Source of the DNA: CAWGMT01 sp963823675
Lineage (GTDB): Bacteria > Planctomycetota > Planctomycetia > Isosphaerales > Isosphaeraceae
Assembly (NCBI GenBank): GCA_963823675.1
Contig: CAWGMT010000013.1
Location: 310,001 to 374,000, forward strand
Reading direction: 5' to 3'
Length of the DNA stretch: 64,000 nucleotides
Shown piece after piece: positions 28,924-39,316 of this stretch; the first letter of the stretch is position 1; every line of letters begins with the position of its first letter. The position numbers and the translations under genes were made by a program. The notes under the pieces are model-generated. The model saw only the letters and a program-made list of their open reading frames with translations, did no database searches and was not told the DNA's origin.

Positions 28924-29244
28924 AGTCGCTCCCTCACCGTCGGCAACCCGCCGACCGCCACTGGTATTGTGCCCGTATTCACCGGGTCGGCCCCATCGCG
29001 GCGGCCACCCGGCAGATGGAGTGTGCCCGGATCGACCTGCAAGAACTCTCGCTCACTCATTGGTATAGCCTAACCGATCGTTGCCCGAACCTCTATTGCC
29101 CCTCAGCCGAAGTCGAGCATATCGAGCGTTTGGTGCAGGAAAGACGCCTTGCCGCCGGCTGCCGTTGGGGATATTCTTCTGGCCGCGGAAAATGCGCCGG
29201 AGGGAGCCAGGGACGTTGAGCGGCATCATGGAGGAGACATCGCG
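28924..29244. other. divergent intergenic region
   Basis: 321 bases between the divergent small gene and the GT39 gene. Slightly lower GC around 29040-29120. No gene or repeat seen. Confidence 0.4.
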
Positions 29245-30930
29245 ATGAAAGACAAACCGTGCGCGGAGTCGCGGCTCTGGGGCTGGGCCGTCGCTCTGGC
29301 GGCTGGCCTGGGTGTCGCCCTGCGGATCAGGGCGCTTTTGGCGGGCCGCTCGCTCTGGCTCGATGAAGCGATGCTCGCCCTGAACATCTGCGGGCGAGGA
29401 TTCGCGGGCCTGCTCGCACCGCTCGACTACCACCAGGGCGCACCGATCGGTTTCCTCATGATGGAGCGGCTGGCTGTTGTCGTCCTGGGACCGACCGAGC
29501 TGGCGCTGCGCCTGGTGCCATTCCTGGCCTCGATCGCGACCTTGGGGCTGGTCTACTGGTTCTGCCGGGCAAACTTCGGCATCGCGGCGGCCGCCATCGG
29601 GGTGGCCCTGGCGTCCCTCACCCCGGATCTCATCTCCTACAGCGGCGAGGCCAAGCAATACGGCATTGACGTGACCGTCGGGCTGCTCGTTGTCACATCG
29701 GGGGCCGACGCCCTCCGCCTCGGTCTGTCACTCCGTCGCGCCCTCATCCTGGCCGCCGTTGGTGCGCTCGCCGTTTGGTTCTCGCACCCCGCCGTGTTCG
29801 TGCTCGCGGGCGTGGGGACAACCCTCTTCCTGAAGGAAATCATCCACCGCCGTCCGGCTCCGACACTCCTGGCGATCGGGACGTCGGCCTGCTGGCTCGC
29901 CAGCTTTGCGGTCATTTACGTCTTGTCGCTCAAAGACCTGCACGCCAGTTCTCATCTCCACGATTTCTGGGAATCGGGCTTCCTGACCTTCCCGCCGGCC
30001 TCGATGAATGATTTGCGGCAATACGTCGTCGTCGGTCTGGGGATCTTCGAAGCGCCCTTTCAGAATTTCCAGCTCGACGAAAGCATCTCGGAACGGATGG
30101 CGGTGCTGGCGCTGGCAGCCTGGCTTACTGGTGTCGTCATGCTGGTGCGCAGGGGCGAGCGCGGGCTCGTGTGCCTTCTGGCCGCACCGCTCGCCTTCGC
30201 TTTGCTGGCGGCCGTGCTGCACCGGTATCCGCTCCGCTACCGCCTGGCACTGTTCACGGCCGGCCCGATCTTGCTGACCATGTGCGCGGGGCTCACCCTT
30301 CTGCTTCGCCCCGGTGAGGGTTCGTGCACCGCGGTTGGCCGGATCCTGCTCGGCTGCCTGTTGGCGCTTCCCGCCATGCAGGCCGCGCAGTGCCTCTGCG
30401 AGCGACCGCGTCCCTACGGCGCCCGCACGGTGCTGGAACAGGTTGCGCGCGAGTGGCGGCCCGGCGATCTCCTGCTCGTCGATGCCTGCTCCGAACCCTG
30501 CTTCCGCTGGTACCAAACCTACGGGCACATCGCTGGGCTCAACCGCGTCGCGGAAACCTTATGCCCGGAAAGCCTGACCGACGCACCGCACCTGATCCCC
30601 GGGCTCCCCGCGGTCCAGGGGCGCTCCCGTGTCTGGATGCTCGTCTCCGACCATATCCCCGATCGCGGCGGCCGCGCGGCTCAAGTGCTTCGGCTCACCC
30701 TCGACCAGTCGGGCGAACGGCTCGGCACGGTTGCCGTCAGGGGCTACTACGCTTACCTGTACGATTTCCGCGCCGGCTTTGCCGCGCGACGAATGATGCG
30801 AGGCTGCACACGAGCCTTCGCTCTCGCGGGTGCAACGACGTGCGCAGCGCCGGCCGCACTTGCGCTGGCGGCGTCGGGCACGGACATCGACACGCTTACG
30901 TCAACCACGAACGTCCCGATGGTTCGATAG
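29245..30930 (+). CDS. GT39/ArnT-like membrane glycosyltransferase
   Basis: About 561 residues with roughly ten transmembrane helices (for example IGFLMMERLAVVVLG, FGIAAAAIGVALASL, ALILAAVGALAVWF, LAIGTSACWLASFAVIYVLS). The first loop has the catalytic-type acidic motif SLWLDEAMLALN and DYHQGAPIG, as in lipid-linked-sugar transferases of the PMT/ArnT fold. The C-terminal 200 residues are extracytoplasmic (WRPGDLLLVDACSEP, RWYQTYGHI). ATG 29245 has GGAGGAG eight bases upstream. The last ~55 residues after YAYLYDFRAGFA overlap the opposite gene by 178 bases and look foreign, so the natural stop near 30790 has probably been lost by an indel. Acceptor and donor are unknown. Confidence 0.75.
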   Translation: MKDKPCAESRLWGWAVALAAGLGVALRIRALLAGRSLWLDEAMLALNICGRGFAGLLAPLDYHQGAPIGFLMMERLAVVVLGPTELALRLVPFLASIATLGLVYWFCRANFGIAAAAIGVALASLTPDLISYSGEAKQYGIDVTVGLLVVTSGADALRLGLSLRRALILAAVGALAVWFSHPAVFVLAGVGTTLFLKEIIHRRPAPTLLAIGTSACWLASFAVIYVLSLKDLHASSHLHDFWESGFLTFPPASMNDLRQYVVVGLGIFEAPFQNFQLDESISERMAVLALAAWLTGVVMLVRRGERGLVCLLAAPLAFALLAAVLHRYPLRYRLALFTAGPILLTMCAGLTLLLRPGEGSCTAVGRILLGCLLALPAMQAAQCLCERPRPYGARTVLEQVAREWRPGDLLLVDACSEPCFRWYQTYGHIAGLNRVAETLCPESLTDAPHLIPGLPAVQGRSRVWMLVSDHIPDRGGRAAQVLRLTLDQSGERLGTVAVRGYYAYLYDFRAGFAARRMMRGCTRAFALAGATTCAAPAALALAASGTDIDTLTSTTNVPMVR

Positions 30931-33900
30931 GTATGGGCGCCGGTGACCACGAAGTAGCCGTTGCCCCCGACGACGCCGGCAGTCGTGACCGTGCCATCAC
31001 CCCAGTTGATCGTGGCGACGAAGCGACTGGCGATCGTCGTGGAATTGGCATCGGTGAAGATTGCCACCGGCACGCTGAAGAGCGTGTTTCGCGTCGCCGA
31101 GACTGTCATCGGCTGCAGCGCCAGCGCATCAGGTCGGGCCCCGGTCTGGGTGCTGACCACGGAGCTCGGCACCGACTGGCCGGCGTTCGAGACCGCCATG
31201 ACGCGGTACATGTATGTCGTCGAATAGCCGAGACCCGAATCGGCGTAGGAGGGGGTGGTGACGTTGGTCGCGATCGCACTCCAGGCCGTTCCTCCGATAC
31301 TGCGGTCAACGATGTAGCTCGACGCGCCCGTCGAGGGAGCCCAGGCGAGCTTGATCTGGGTCGCGCTGACCAGCAACGCCTTCAGACTCACAGGAGCCGA
31401 AGGAGGTGCCGGTGCCGGCGGAGGTGGAGGGCCAGGCGGCGACGCCGTGAAGGTCGAGCCACCGGGAAAGACCGGTAGCAGCGGGTTGTAAAGGACGCCC
31501 GGCGCCGGGATCGTGATCGTGCCGCCTTGCGAATAAGAGAGCTCGATCGTGAAAGTATCATCGAGATGCGAAGCTAGAGGGGCCAGGAAAAGGCTCGCCG
31601 TCGTAGAACCCGCGGACCGCTCGATCACCATCTGGGCCGTTGATCCCGTGGTTGGATACTGCCAATCCTCGCCCGGAGCCGTGCCGATGACTTTCAGGCT
31701 GGCGATCGTCTCGGCGGGATTGAGGCCAGTGAGGACGAGATGGAGGTCCTGAATCCCGTCGGGCTCGGCGCTTCCCGTGCCGGGCCCAACCAGGTCGAAC
31801 GTCGTCCTGGCCAACGGCGATCCCCTGGATCCCCTGAGTGCCGCTGGGTGCAGCGGCGATATCGAGGTTGTCCAGATTGAACGGATAGTAGGGCTCGTTG
31901 TTGTAGGTCTGGGCGGGGATCGGAGCGGAATCGGTAACGCCGTTGACGATCCCGGCGTAGACCTGGCCCGAGAGATTACTAGCGGCGCTGACGGTGCTGT
32001 TGGCCGCGATGATCTCGGTCGCGTTTCCCTCAATGACCACGACGTTCTCGACGGGATCGATGAAGATGGGCTGATCATTGCCGTTTTCGGTCATCGCAGC
32101 GCCCACGGTCCAGGGAAATCGAGGGGCGCCGTAAGGCCCCGGCGCCTCGGCGCTGAAGCCGCTGCCAATCGTCACCGTGGGAGGCGTCGAGCTCTGCGCC
32201 GGGTTATTGCCATCGGCCAGGTAAGCCGATGACCACGAGCTCAAGAAGCTCGTCTCCCACTCGAACGTGTTCTGCGTGACGGAGGCGGTGAAGTAGACGC
32301 GGCCCGTTTCCGAGGACGACGAAACCTGGGTTCCCCAGTAGTTCACGGCGTGTTGCACACCCAGCACGATTCCGCTGAGTGCGTTCCGGATCGTATTCCC
32401 CTCGACGATCGCGCCCAAGTCAGGCAGCGCGGTCCAACCGGGCGGCAGCGGGAACGGACCATTGCTGCTTTGCTGTGAGCCGATCGCGGCCGTCACCGAG
32501 ATGGCCGTGCCCGTGTAGACGTTCTGGTAGTTTGTCGCTCCGATGAACTGGTTGCCAACAATGCTCGAGCCGAAATCCTCGCCGTTGAGGACAACCCCAG
32601 TGGAAGACTTTCCGGTCAGATCGATCGAGTTGCCGGCGATCGTGGTGTTGACAAATCCGCCGGTGACCTCGACGACGTAGTATCCCCCCGCGGGCATTTG
32701 CGGCAGTGGGTCCTGCATCAAGAGCTCGATGGTGTTGTTCGCATCGAGGCTCACTTGCTGGGCCACGCGGAAGTATTCTCCGGCCAGGCTCATGGTGGGC
32801 GCGCCGTTGCTCTCGACGCCGGCAAGGATCGAGACCACCATGCCGGGCCCACTCGCGATCGGCGCGGCGAAGGCGCGAACGTCGGGCAATATGAGCAAGC
32901 GTCCATCGGCGGAAACCGCGCCGGGCCGTCCTTCGAAGAAGACGGAATAGCTGCTCTCCGCGAGGATGACCTCGGGATCGTTGATGCCCCAGAACTGGCC
33001 CGAGTTCGCGGAATAGCTCAGCTCGTTGCCGATCTGCCCGGCGCCGTTGCCGAAGGAATTGTCGGCAATCGTGGTGTTGTAGCCCGAGACTGCCAGGTTG
33101 ACCAGGCGGAACTCGCGGCCATTCGGGTCGGATTGCGATACCTGGTTGCCCTGGACAATGGAATCGTGCGGCGAGTGCAGGCTGAAAGCCGCGGGTGAAT
33201 ACGTGTCGGCGGTCGAGCCCAGAACCGTGTTCCCGGTGATGCTCCACGGTCCGCCGAAGACTTCGATCGAGCCTCCCTGGAACGTGCTGTTCGATATTGT
33301 CCCGAAGTCCTGGTCGTTGGTCCGGATCAGATCGATGGCCTGCTCGCCGACGTACTGGTCGATGGTGTCGCCCGACTGGGCGAGCTGGGCTTGAAGGCTT
33401 GCAAACGACGCCCCATCAAAGGCCGGCGGGCCGTAGATCGACATTCCGCTCAAGGTCAGCATCGTGTCGTTCTGGTTGGTATTGGAATCACGCGTGTCGA
33501 TGACGGCGTGCGTACTGACGCCGGGATTGTTCTCGGGGTCCCAGAGAGCCGGCTCGGAACCGGCCGGGTTGCTCCAGCGGATCGGCGCGCTCATGTCGAA
33601 CTTGATCGTGAACTGGTCGAGCTCAAGCTGGATGTTGCCGTATCCGGTGGGATCGACATAAATCGCTCCCGAGGCGCTGGCCGGCCAGGCCGGCGTACTG
33701 CCTTGCTGAAAGAGAAGCGTGGCGTTATTGCCGATGATCGTGACCGAGTGCGTGATTTCGAGCGGCTGCGTGATCACGATCGTCTGGTTGGCGGGCAGGC
33801 TGATCGTGTCATACTCGGGGCTTGTCGACATGAGATCGCTTCGGAGCTGCGCCTCGGTTGTCGGCGCGTTCGGGGGAGACTGCGAGCTGGGCGAAACCGT

Positions 33901-34815
33901 CAGCTCGCTCACGTTCCACGCCGCCCCCTGGAACGGAGTGACATAAACGTTGCTGTCGCCCGGCACGGAGACTTGCAACAACATGGTGGGCGCGGTCGAG
34001 CCGACGGGCGGCGCTTCGTTGCGCGCCGGCGGGAAGTAGAGGTCGACGACGTTGTTTGTATTGGCCCGCAAGCTGGCGTAGACGTGGTTGTGGTCCAGGC
34101 TGGCTGTCGAGCTGTCCCAGGCGATCCCTGCCTGATCGCTGATCCCCCAGAATACTTGATTCAAGCTGCTGCTATTGAACGTGACCCCCGTGGGCGCAGT
34201 GGCGACCAGATGGACGAACCCGCTCTCGTAGGGCAGCCCCGTGCCGTCTTGGCCGAGGACCGTCACCTGAAACGAGCTGACCACATTCGCGGGCGTGGCG
34301 ATGGCTGGCATGAGATCGGTGGCCGAGACCAGGTTGGTGACCTGAACGGTCGTTGTCTCCGGGCTAGCCTGGCCCTGATAATCAATCGTTACCGTCAGCG
34401 TGGTGCCGTTGGAGAGTCCAATCAAGCTTCCCGTCGATCCCCCGAGCGGCAGTGAACCGCCCGGCGGCGGCAGGTCGCTCTTGACTTGCGGATTGAGGAA
34501 AAGATCGCCCTGGCCTGGATTTGTCAACGGAAAATACTCGGCCAGAGCGGCCCCAGTCTGGTCGGGCGCGGTCTGCCATTGAAAGCCCCCCGGCGCATTC
34601 ACGGTGATCTGGCTGATCGATCCCGCAAGGCCGGACAATTGCAGATGCAGGTCCTGAATCCCGTCCGAGCCCGGAGATGCATCCGGACCAACTAGGTCAT
34701 GGCCATCCTGACCGAGAGAGGTCACCGTCGCCGATAGCGTAAGGCGATTCTCAAGTTGGGTAATCTGCGGCAGAAACCGGCGCCGACGCGGACGATTCGG
34801 GCAGTACAACTTCAT
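30753..34815 (-). CDS. giant secreted parallel beta-helix protein with FN3 and PKD-like domains (one frameshift)
   Basis: About 1350 residues. The N-terminus RRRRFLPQITQLENRLTLSA is the planctomycete extracellular motif (Planc_extracel type, LExRxLLS-like) in place of an ordinary signal. Residues 30-110 hold a module GQDGHDLVGPD, GIQDLHLQLSGL; a second copy (FDLVGPGTGSAEPDGIQDLH) occurs at about 1010. Between them, residues 330-900 form a right-handed beta-helix (ITHSVTIIGNNATLLFQQ, TIAGNSIDLTGKSS, IVEGNTIRNALSG). After a Pro-rich linker come an FN3 domain (KLAWAPSTGASSYIVDRS, YMYRVMAVSNAGQSVPSS) and a PKD-like domain (ATINWGDGTV, HTYRTIGTFVVDVSV). The Arg-rich tail could anchor it. One base is missing near 31800. 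Likely cell-surface polysaccharide binding or cleavage; inference. Confidence 0.75.
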
Positions 34816-35283
34816 GGGAGATCTTCGAGATTCGCGGTGTGTCGTTCCTGGTCTGGGGTTCGTCGAATCCGTCCGAAGAACTCATAGAACAACTCGGCGA
34901 CTTCTCACTTAGATTGCTTTACGGATCTTGAATAAACAATCCACTACCCCGCGAAAATTCACCTATAAAACCGGCCTAATCCCGATCACCGTCACGGTCC
35001 GCCCGGACCGACCGCCATGCCTGTATTGACACAGTGATAAAATGTTTAGAAGCCAGCTCGGTGAGAGGGGAGCGCACGCGAGAAAGGCCGAACCGCCGCG
35101 ATCACCGGGTCAGCGCAGCATTTCACCGCGTCGGCGCAGTCCAAGCCGCCTGCTCGACCTCAGCGAGTAAGGATCTGGGCGGAAATAAGTTGACGGAAGA
35201 GTCGTCGTTCGCGCCGCGAAAGAGAGCCCTGTCGCCGAGCGAAAGGCGACGCTTATTGCTGCGCAGCGCCTACGGCAGGGTAT
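34816..35283. other. intergenic region, start of giant protein / end of MFS gene
   Basis: The part next to the giant gene is AT-richer (34890-34980, with AATAAACAATCC) and probably holds its promoter. Repeat copy A is at 35180-35270. No gene seen. Confidence 0.4.
35180..35270 (+). repeat. dispersed CTTTCGCTCCGCGAAAG-type element, copy A (most diverged)
   Basis: Shares GGAAATAAGTTGACGGAAGA, GAGTCGTC, GAGCGAAAGGCGACGCTTAT and GCGCAGCGCC with copies B to D, but its central hairpin is split by an insertion (CGCCGCGAAAGAGAGCCCTG). It ends 14 bases before the MFS stop codon region. Confidence 0.65.
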
Positions 35284-36805
35284 TCAACTTTCCGGCCGGG
35301 GCGTCTTTCTGACGCCCGGTCGCGCCGAGGCATGCCGGCTCGGAGGCGCCTTCAGCTTGGCGAGCATCAGCGTCATCTCGCGCGGGAGGTGCCGCGAGCC
35401 GGCGAACAGGACGGTGCCGGAGATCAAGAGTGCTGGAACCACAATGAGCACTCCCGCCGTGAGGTTTTCGGGGTCACGGCCGGGAAGGGCCACTGGGACG
35501 GCCCCGATCGCGGCAAGGGCCTGGCCGAAGCCTGTCGCCATCGAATCGGCCTGGCCGAATGTGTCGATCATCCAGCCCATCAAGCTGGGCGACCAGATGT
35601 CGCCCAGAAGATGCACGGCCGCCAGGACGGCGGCGCACGCCACTCCCCGCATGTTGGGCATCACGACGCAGGCGATGATGGTGTAACAGGGCGCCATGTT
35701 GAAGAACATCATGCCTTCCGCGAGGAGCAAGCCGCCACAGATCGAGGCCATGCCGCGTCCGTAGATGGCCGCCAGGACAAACAAGATTGCGCAATAGATA
35801 CCCAGGCCCGGCACGAAAGAGGGCGCGGGGTTTCGCCGTCGCGTACTGATCGGCGACCCACCCACCGGCGGCCGTCCCCAGGAGCGCGGCCGCCAGAAAG
35901 GTCATGCCCAGGGGGAAATCGGCCTGCTCTCGCGTGAGGCCTTTGACTGATGTCAGGAAAGCCGGCAGCCAGTAGACCAATCCCGCGAGAGCAAACGACG
36001 AGAATGTGATGCCGAAGACCGAGTAGGTGTACGAGGAATTCACCATCAGGTCGATGTAATCCTCGCGGCTCGGGCCGATTCGCTCATGAAGCCGCAGCCT
36101 CGAGATGTCAACCCCCTCGCTTTGCCCGCGCACCGGCTCTGGCACCAGCAGGGCCAGAAGCGCGAGGGCCAGTCCCGGCCCGCCAACCATCAAGAATGCC
36201 GTCTGCCAGCTTGTCGCCTTGGCCAGCGCCGAGCCCAGACTCATGGCCGCGCCGGCTCCCAACGGCATCGCGAGCAAGTAGGCCGCGAGCACGCGCCCCC
36301 GGAGCGAGCGGGGAAAAAGGTCCATGAGCAACGTCAGGGCGACAACCATCGACGTCGCGCCCCCCACTCCCACCAATGAACGGGCCGCCTCGAGCTGCTC
36401 GAACGAGGAAGCCAGTCCCGTGCCGACGGTCGCCAGGCTCCAGAGCGCGAAGCCCACCGCGAGCAGCCGGCCGCGGCGCATCCGATCGGCCAGATACCCG
36501 ACCACCGGGCACGCGATGGCGAAAGCCAAAAGCAGAACGGTCAACAACCAGCCCGCGTCAGTCTCGGCGATCTCGACCTCCTCGCTGACCTGCCGCAATA
36601 CCGATGCCAGGAGCCAGCGATCGACCGAATCCAGCAAGTGCATCGCGAATAAGAGCGCCAGGACGCCCCATGCCCAGCGCGGCACGAAGCCCAACTCCGC
36701 CGCGGCTCGACCGGTCACGTGCGCCGGAGGCGCAGCGCTGGGAATTGCTCCCATCTCCGGTCCCGCGTCGGAACGAGCTAAAGGACCTGGCGTGACTTGC
36801 TCCAC
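35284..36805 (-). CDS. MFS transporter, spinster-like (one frameshift)
   Basis: About 505 residues, twelve predicted membrane helices. N-terminal half: LALLFAMHLLDSVDRWLLAS (helix 1 with the D-x-x-D/R signature of Spns-like carriers), WLLTVLLLAFAIACPVVGYL followed by ADRMRRGRLLAVG (loop 2-3 motif A), ARSLVGVGGATSMVVALTLL. C-terminal half: VYWLPAFLTSVKGLTREQAD, YCAILFVLAAIYGRGMASIC, ACAAVLAAVHLLGDIWSPSL. The frame changes near 35835 within ADQYATxRRNPAPSF; one base is missing. Substrate unknown. The 5' region is a 500-base desert with GCTCCGC hairpins. Confidence 0.8.
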
Positions 36806-37309
36806 GATCGGTAATCTCCGGTTCGCAAGTAAACCACACGGCCGCGCATCATCATGTTAAGCATGATGTTACGGTCGTCAGCCAGAGGCGTCCAGCGGAT
36901 GGTTCAATTCACGGATCTGCGCGGGTGAAAAGAGTGAGGGCGCCGGGGTTCCGCTGGCTGTAGCCAGGTCAACCCGAGCGCGCCATTTTGGTGTTGCGCT
37001 CTCTGCACGCTCAGAAGGGGCACCCACACACCCGGCGCAGGGCAACGCCCTGGGGATCGGATAACGAATTAACCCCCGCCCTGAAAGGGTCAAACAGTGT
37101 AGTCTACCTCGATGTATCGCTCGGGACTGAAGCGCAACACCGTTGAATTAGCGATAAGTTGGGGATAGCCAACGAATTGATCTCGTTCCCACGCTCCGCG
37201 TGGGAACGCCGTCTTCGACGCTCCGCGTCGTTATGGCCTATGTCGAGCGTCGGGATCCTTCGACACCTGAGCTGTCGTGTGTGTTTGCACGATGACGCCT
37301 CCGCCGGAG
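36806..37309. other. gene desert with two GCTCCGC-loop hairpins
   Basis: 504 bases between the MFS start and the methyltransferase stop. Nothing codes convincingly. Hairpins at 37184-37208 and 37216-37230. Confidence 0.5.
37184..37230. repeat. two adjacent hairpins with the same GCTCCGC apex
   Basis: First: CGTTCCCACGCTCCGCGTGG plus GAACG, an 11-base stem around CTC at 37184-37208. Second: CGACGCTCCGCGTCG at 37216-37230. Together they read like two different stems grafted onto one apex also used by the 10851 array and by the four dispersed elements. Confidence 0.8.
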
Positions 37310-38398
37310 TCACGCGAATGCCAGCCGTTCCGCCGCGGCCAGGTAGAACTCGGACACGATCTCCGCGGCGACATATCTCCGCCCAGAATGGTACGACGCG
37401 ACGGCGCCAGGACACAAGCCGCCGAACGGCTCCCAGACGACATCGCCCTCGTTGCTACAGGAATGGATCAAGAGCTCGATGAATCGCAGCGGTTTTTGGC
37501 TGCCGTGTAAACTCGAGAACTTGTAGCGCATCCGGTTGCGCTCGCCTTGAACCCGTTCCTCTCCGTTGACCTGTGGTTCGTTCCAGACATTGGTGATGCC
37601 GACAGGGCACTGAAACTTCGCGCGCATTTTGCCCCATTCCTCTCCACGGATGGGTCCTTTGCCGTCGAGACTGAAATAAGGCCGGCCCTGGGGTTTGCCA
37701 TGCCGGTTCGCATATTCGGCGAGCTTCGCAAATGCCTCGGGGGGAGGGTAGTACCAGAGATGGTCGGTTGTCAGATACTTCCGCGTGGCTGCGTTCAAAA
37801 CCTCGCAGGCCGCGTTCGCAAGCCGCAGGGCCAGGCCAGAGCGCAGCCATTCTTTCCGCAGCCATTCTTGCATGGTCATCGTCTCGTCGCCGACGCGAAA
37901 GAGCGGCGCCTTGACGTAGTGGGCGCAGACCTCGGTCACGACCGGAAACTTGCGGAGCGTCTGCGTGTTGGCGTTGCCCGCCACGTGGCTCATGCCTTTG
38001 TCCCAGATATTGCAACAGCGGTACTCCCAGCCGTGTTTGATGAGCACGGAGTGAACCATCGCCCAGCCTACCTCCGTGTTCCAGAACCACAGGGTGGTTT
38101 GCGGCGTCGCCTGCTGGGACCATGCCTTGATGTGCGGTTCGTACCACTTTGCCAGTGAGGTCCACCTGTGTTCATCTCCTGGAAACCCGCTGACGCCATA
38201 CGGCCCGTCGGAAATGATGCAGGTCGGGCTCGGCCACTGAGCATAAAGTTGCTCTGCGCGCTCGAAGTGGATGGCGACATCCGCACGGCGGTACACTTCG
38301 CCGCTCTTCGGATCGCTGCCGCCCCGGCGACTGCCGACCGGGTACAACTTCCGACCAGGATGAATTGCAGGTCCGCCCTTTGAGCGTTCGAGTCGCAC
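37310..38398 (-). CDS. DNA adenine/cytosine-N4 methyltransferase, beta-type motif order, orphan
   Basis: 362 residues. Catalytic motif IV is SDGPYGV (Asp64-Gly-Pro-Tyr67; canonical DPPY with Pro replaced by Gly). The SAM-binding motif I is near the C-terminus (GDVVWEPFGGLCPGAVA, a D/EPFxGxG variant), preceded by GSQKPLRFIELLIHSCS. IV-before-I is the beta-class order. The middle has the LWFWNTEVGWAMVH and ICHNIWDKG-like NIWDKGMSHV segments of helix-target contact. The start is a GTG at 38398; no better ATG nearby. No restriction endonuclease is adjacent, so it is probably an orphan regulatory or phage-derived enzyme. Recognition sequence unknown. Confidence 0.75.
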   Translation of the reverse strand: MRLERSKGGPAIHPGRKLYPVGSRRGGSDPKSGEVYRRADVAIHFERAEQLYAQWPSPTCIISDGPYGVSGFPGDEHRWTSLAKWYEPHIKAWSQQATPQTTLWFWNTEVGWAMVHSVLIKHGWEYRCCNIWDKGMSHVAGNANTQTLRKFPVVTEVCAHYVKAPLFRVGDETMTMQEWLRKEWLRSGLALRLANAACEVLNAATRKYLTTDHLWYYPPPEAFAKLAEYANRHGKPQGRPYFSLDGKGPIRGEEWGKMRAKFQCPVGITNVWNEPQVNGEERVQGERNRMRYKFSSLHGSQKPLRFIELLIHSCSNEGDVVWEPFGGLCPGAVASYHSGRRYVAAEIVSEFYLAAAERLAFA

Positions 38399-38425
38399 GC
38401 CTGGTTTTTCTCCCTTCTTACGGAT

Positions 38426-39298
38426 TCACCGCTCAGCCGACCGTCGTGCGGCGTGGCGTTGCCGGACATCGGCGATTCGGATGCTCCCGAGCGCCAAGAG
38501 GCCGAGCCCGGTCGCGGCCGCGAACTTCCAGTGGACCGTCGCCGCGAGCAACAGGGTCGGAACCAGCCAGGCGACGAGTGGACGATGCGGGCGAAGTCGC
38601 AGACTTTGAACCAGGATCGTCCACAGGATGCGCCGGCCGTCGCGAAACGCTCTCAGCTTGCTCTGCGTACCGGCAATGCGCGGGTAATACGGTACGTCGA
38701 TTTCGACGACCTTGAGTCGCCACGCCACCGCTTCACTCGTCAGCTCGGTCTCGATCTCGAAGCCCGGCGATCCGAGCCGCACCCGCTGGCGATAACCGCG
38801 GCCAAAGGCGCGATAACCCGAGAGCAGGTCGCGATTCGCCGCCCCGATCAAGAGCCGGAATGCCGAACGGATCAGGAGGTTGCCCAGTCCCCGTGTGAAG
38901 GTCATGGCACCGGCACCGGCCGCGGGCTGACGGGCGCCGACGACCATGTCGGCCTCGCCCTCGAGCACGGGCGCGACCAGTTCGCTGACCGAGCCGGCCG
39001 GATAGGTGCCGTCACCGTCGGTGAGAACCACTACATCATAGTCGCCAAGCGCCCGGAAGGCGGCCTGCACGGCATGCCCCTTTCCCTGGTCCGGAACGTT
39101 CACGACGCGAACCGCCAGAGACCGCGCAATTGCGCCCGTGCCGTCGGTCGAGTTGTTGTCGAAGACGACGATTTCCGCCGCCGGCAAGGCCGCGCGAAAT
39201 TGCGAAATCACGGTGGCGATCGCCGCCGCCTCATTGAAGCACGGGATCGCGACGGCGATCCGGGAATGCACCGGCTCAGCCTCGGCGGAAGTAGTCAC
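38426..39298 (-). CDS. GT2 glycosyltransferase (dolichyl-phosphate mannosyltransferase-like)
   Basis: 290 residues. GT-A fold: AVAIPCFNEAAAIATVISQF, VVFDNNSTDGT, then VVLTDGDGTYP (the DxD-type site) and GYRAFGRGY. Two hydrophobic helices close the protein (LVAWLVPTLLLAATV, AATGLGLLALGSIRI). Members transfer a sugar to polyprenyl phosphate for later use by GT39-like enzymes such as the one at 29245, but they are not adjacent. It overlaps no neighbour; the methyltransferase gene starts 28 bases downstream. The frame is intact. Confidence 0.85.
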   Translation of the reverse strand: MTTSAEAEPVHSRIAVAIPCFNEAAAIATVISQFRAALPAAEIVVFDNNSTDGTGAIARSLAVRVVNVPDQGKGHAVQAAFRALGDYDVVVLTDGDGTYPAGSVSELVAPVLEGEADMVVGARQPAAGAGAMTFTRGLGNLLIRSAFRLLIGAANRDLLSGYRAFGRGYRQRVRLGSPGFEIETELTSEAVAWRLKVVEIDVPYYPRIAGTQSKLRAFRDGRRILWTILVQSLRLRPHRPLVAWLVPTLLLAATVHWKFAAATGLGLLALGSIRIADVRQRHAARRSAER

Positions 39299-39316
39299 GG
39301 TGTTATCTGTCAGTTG

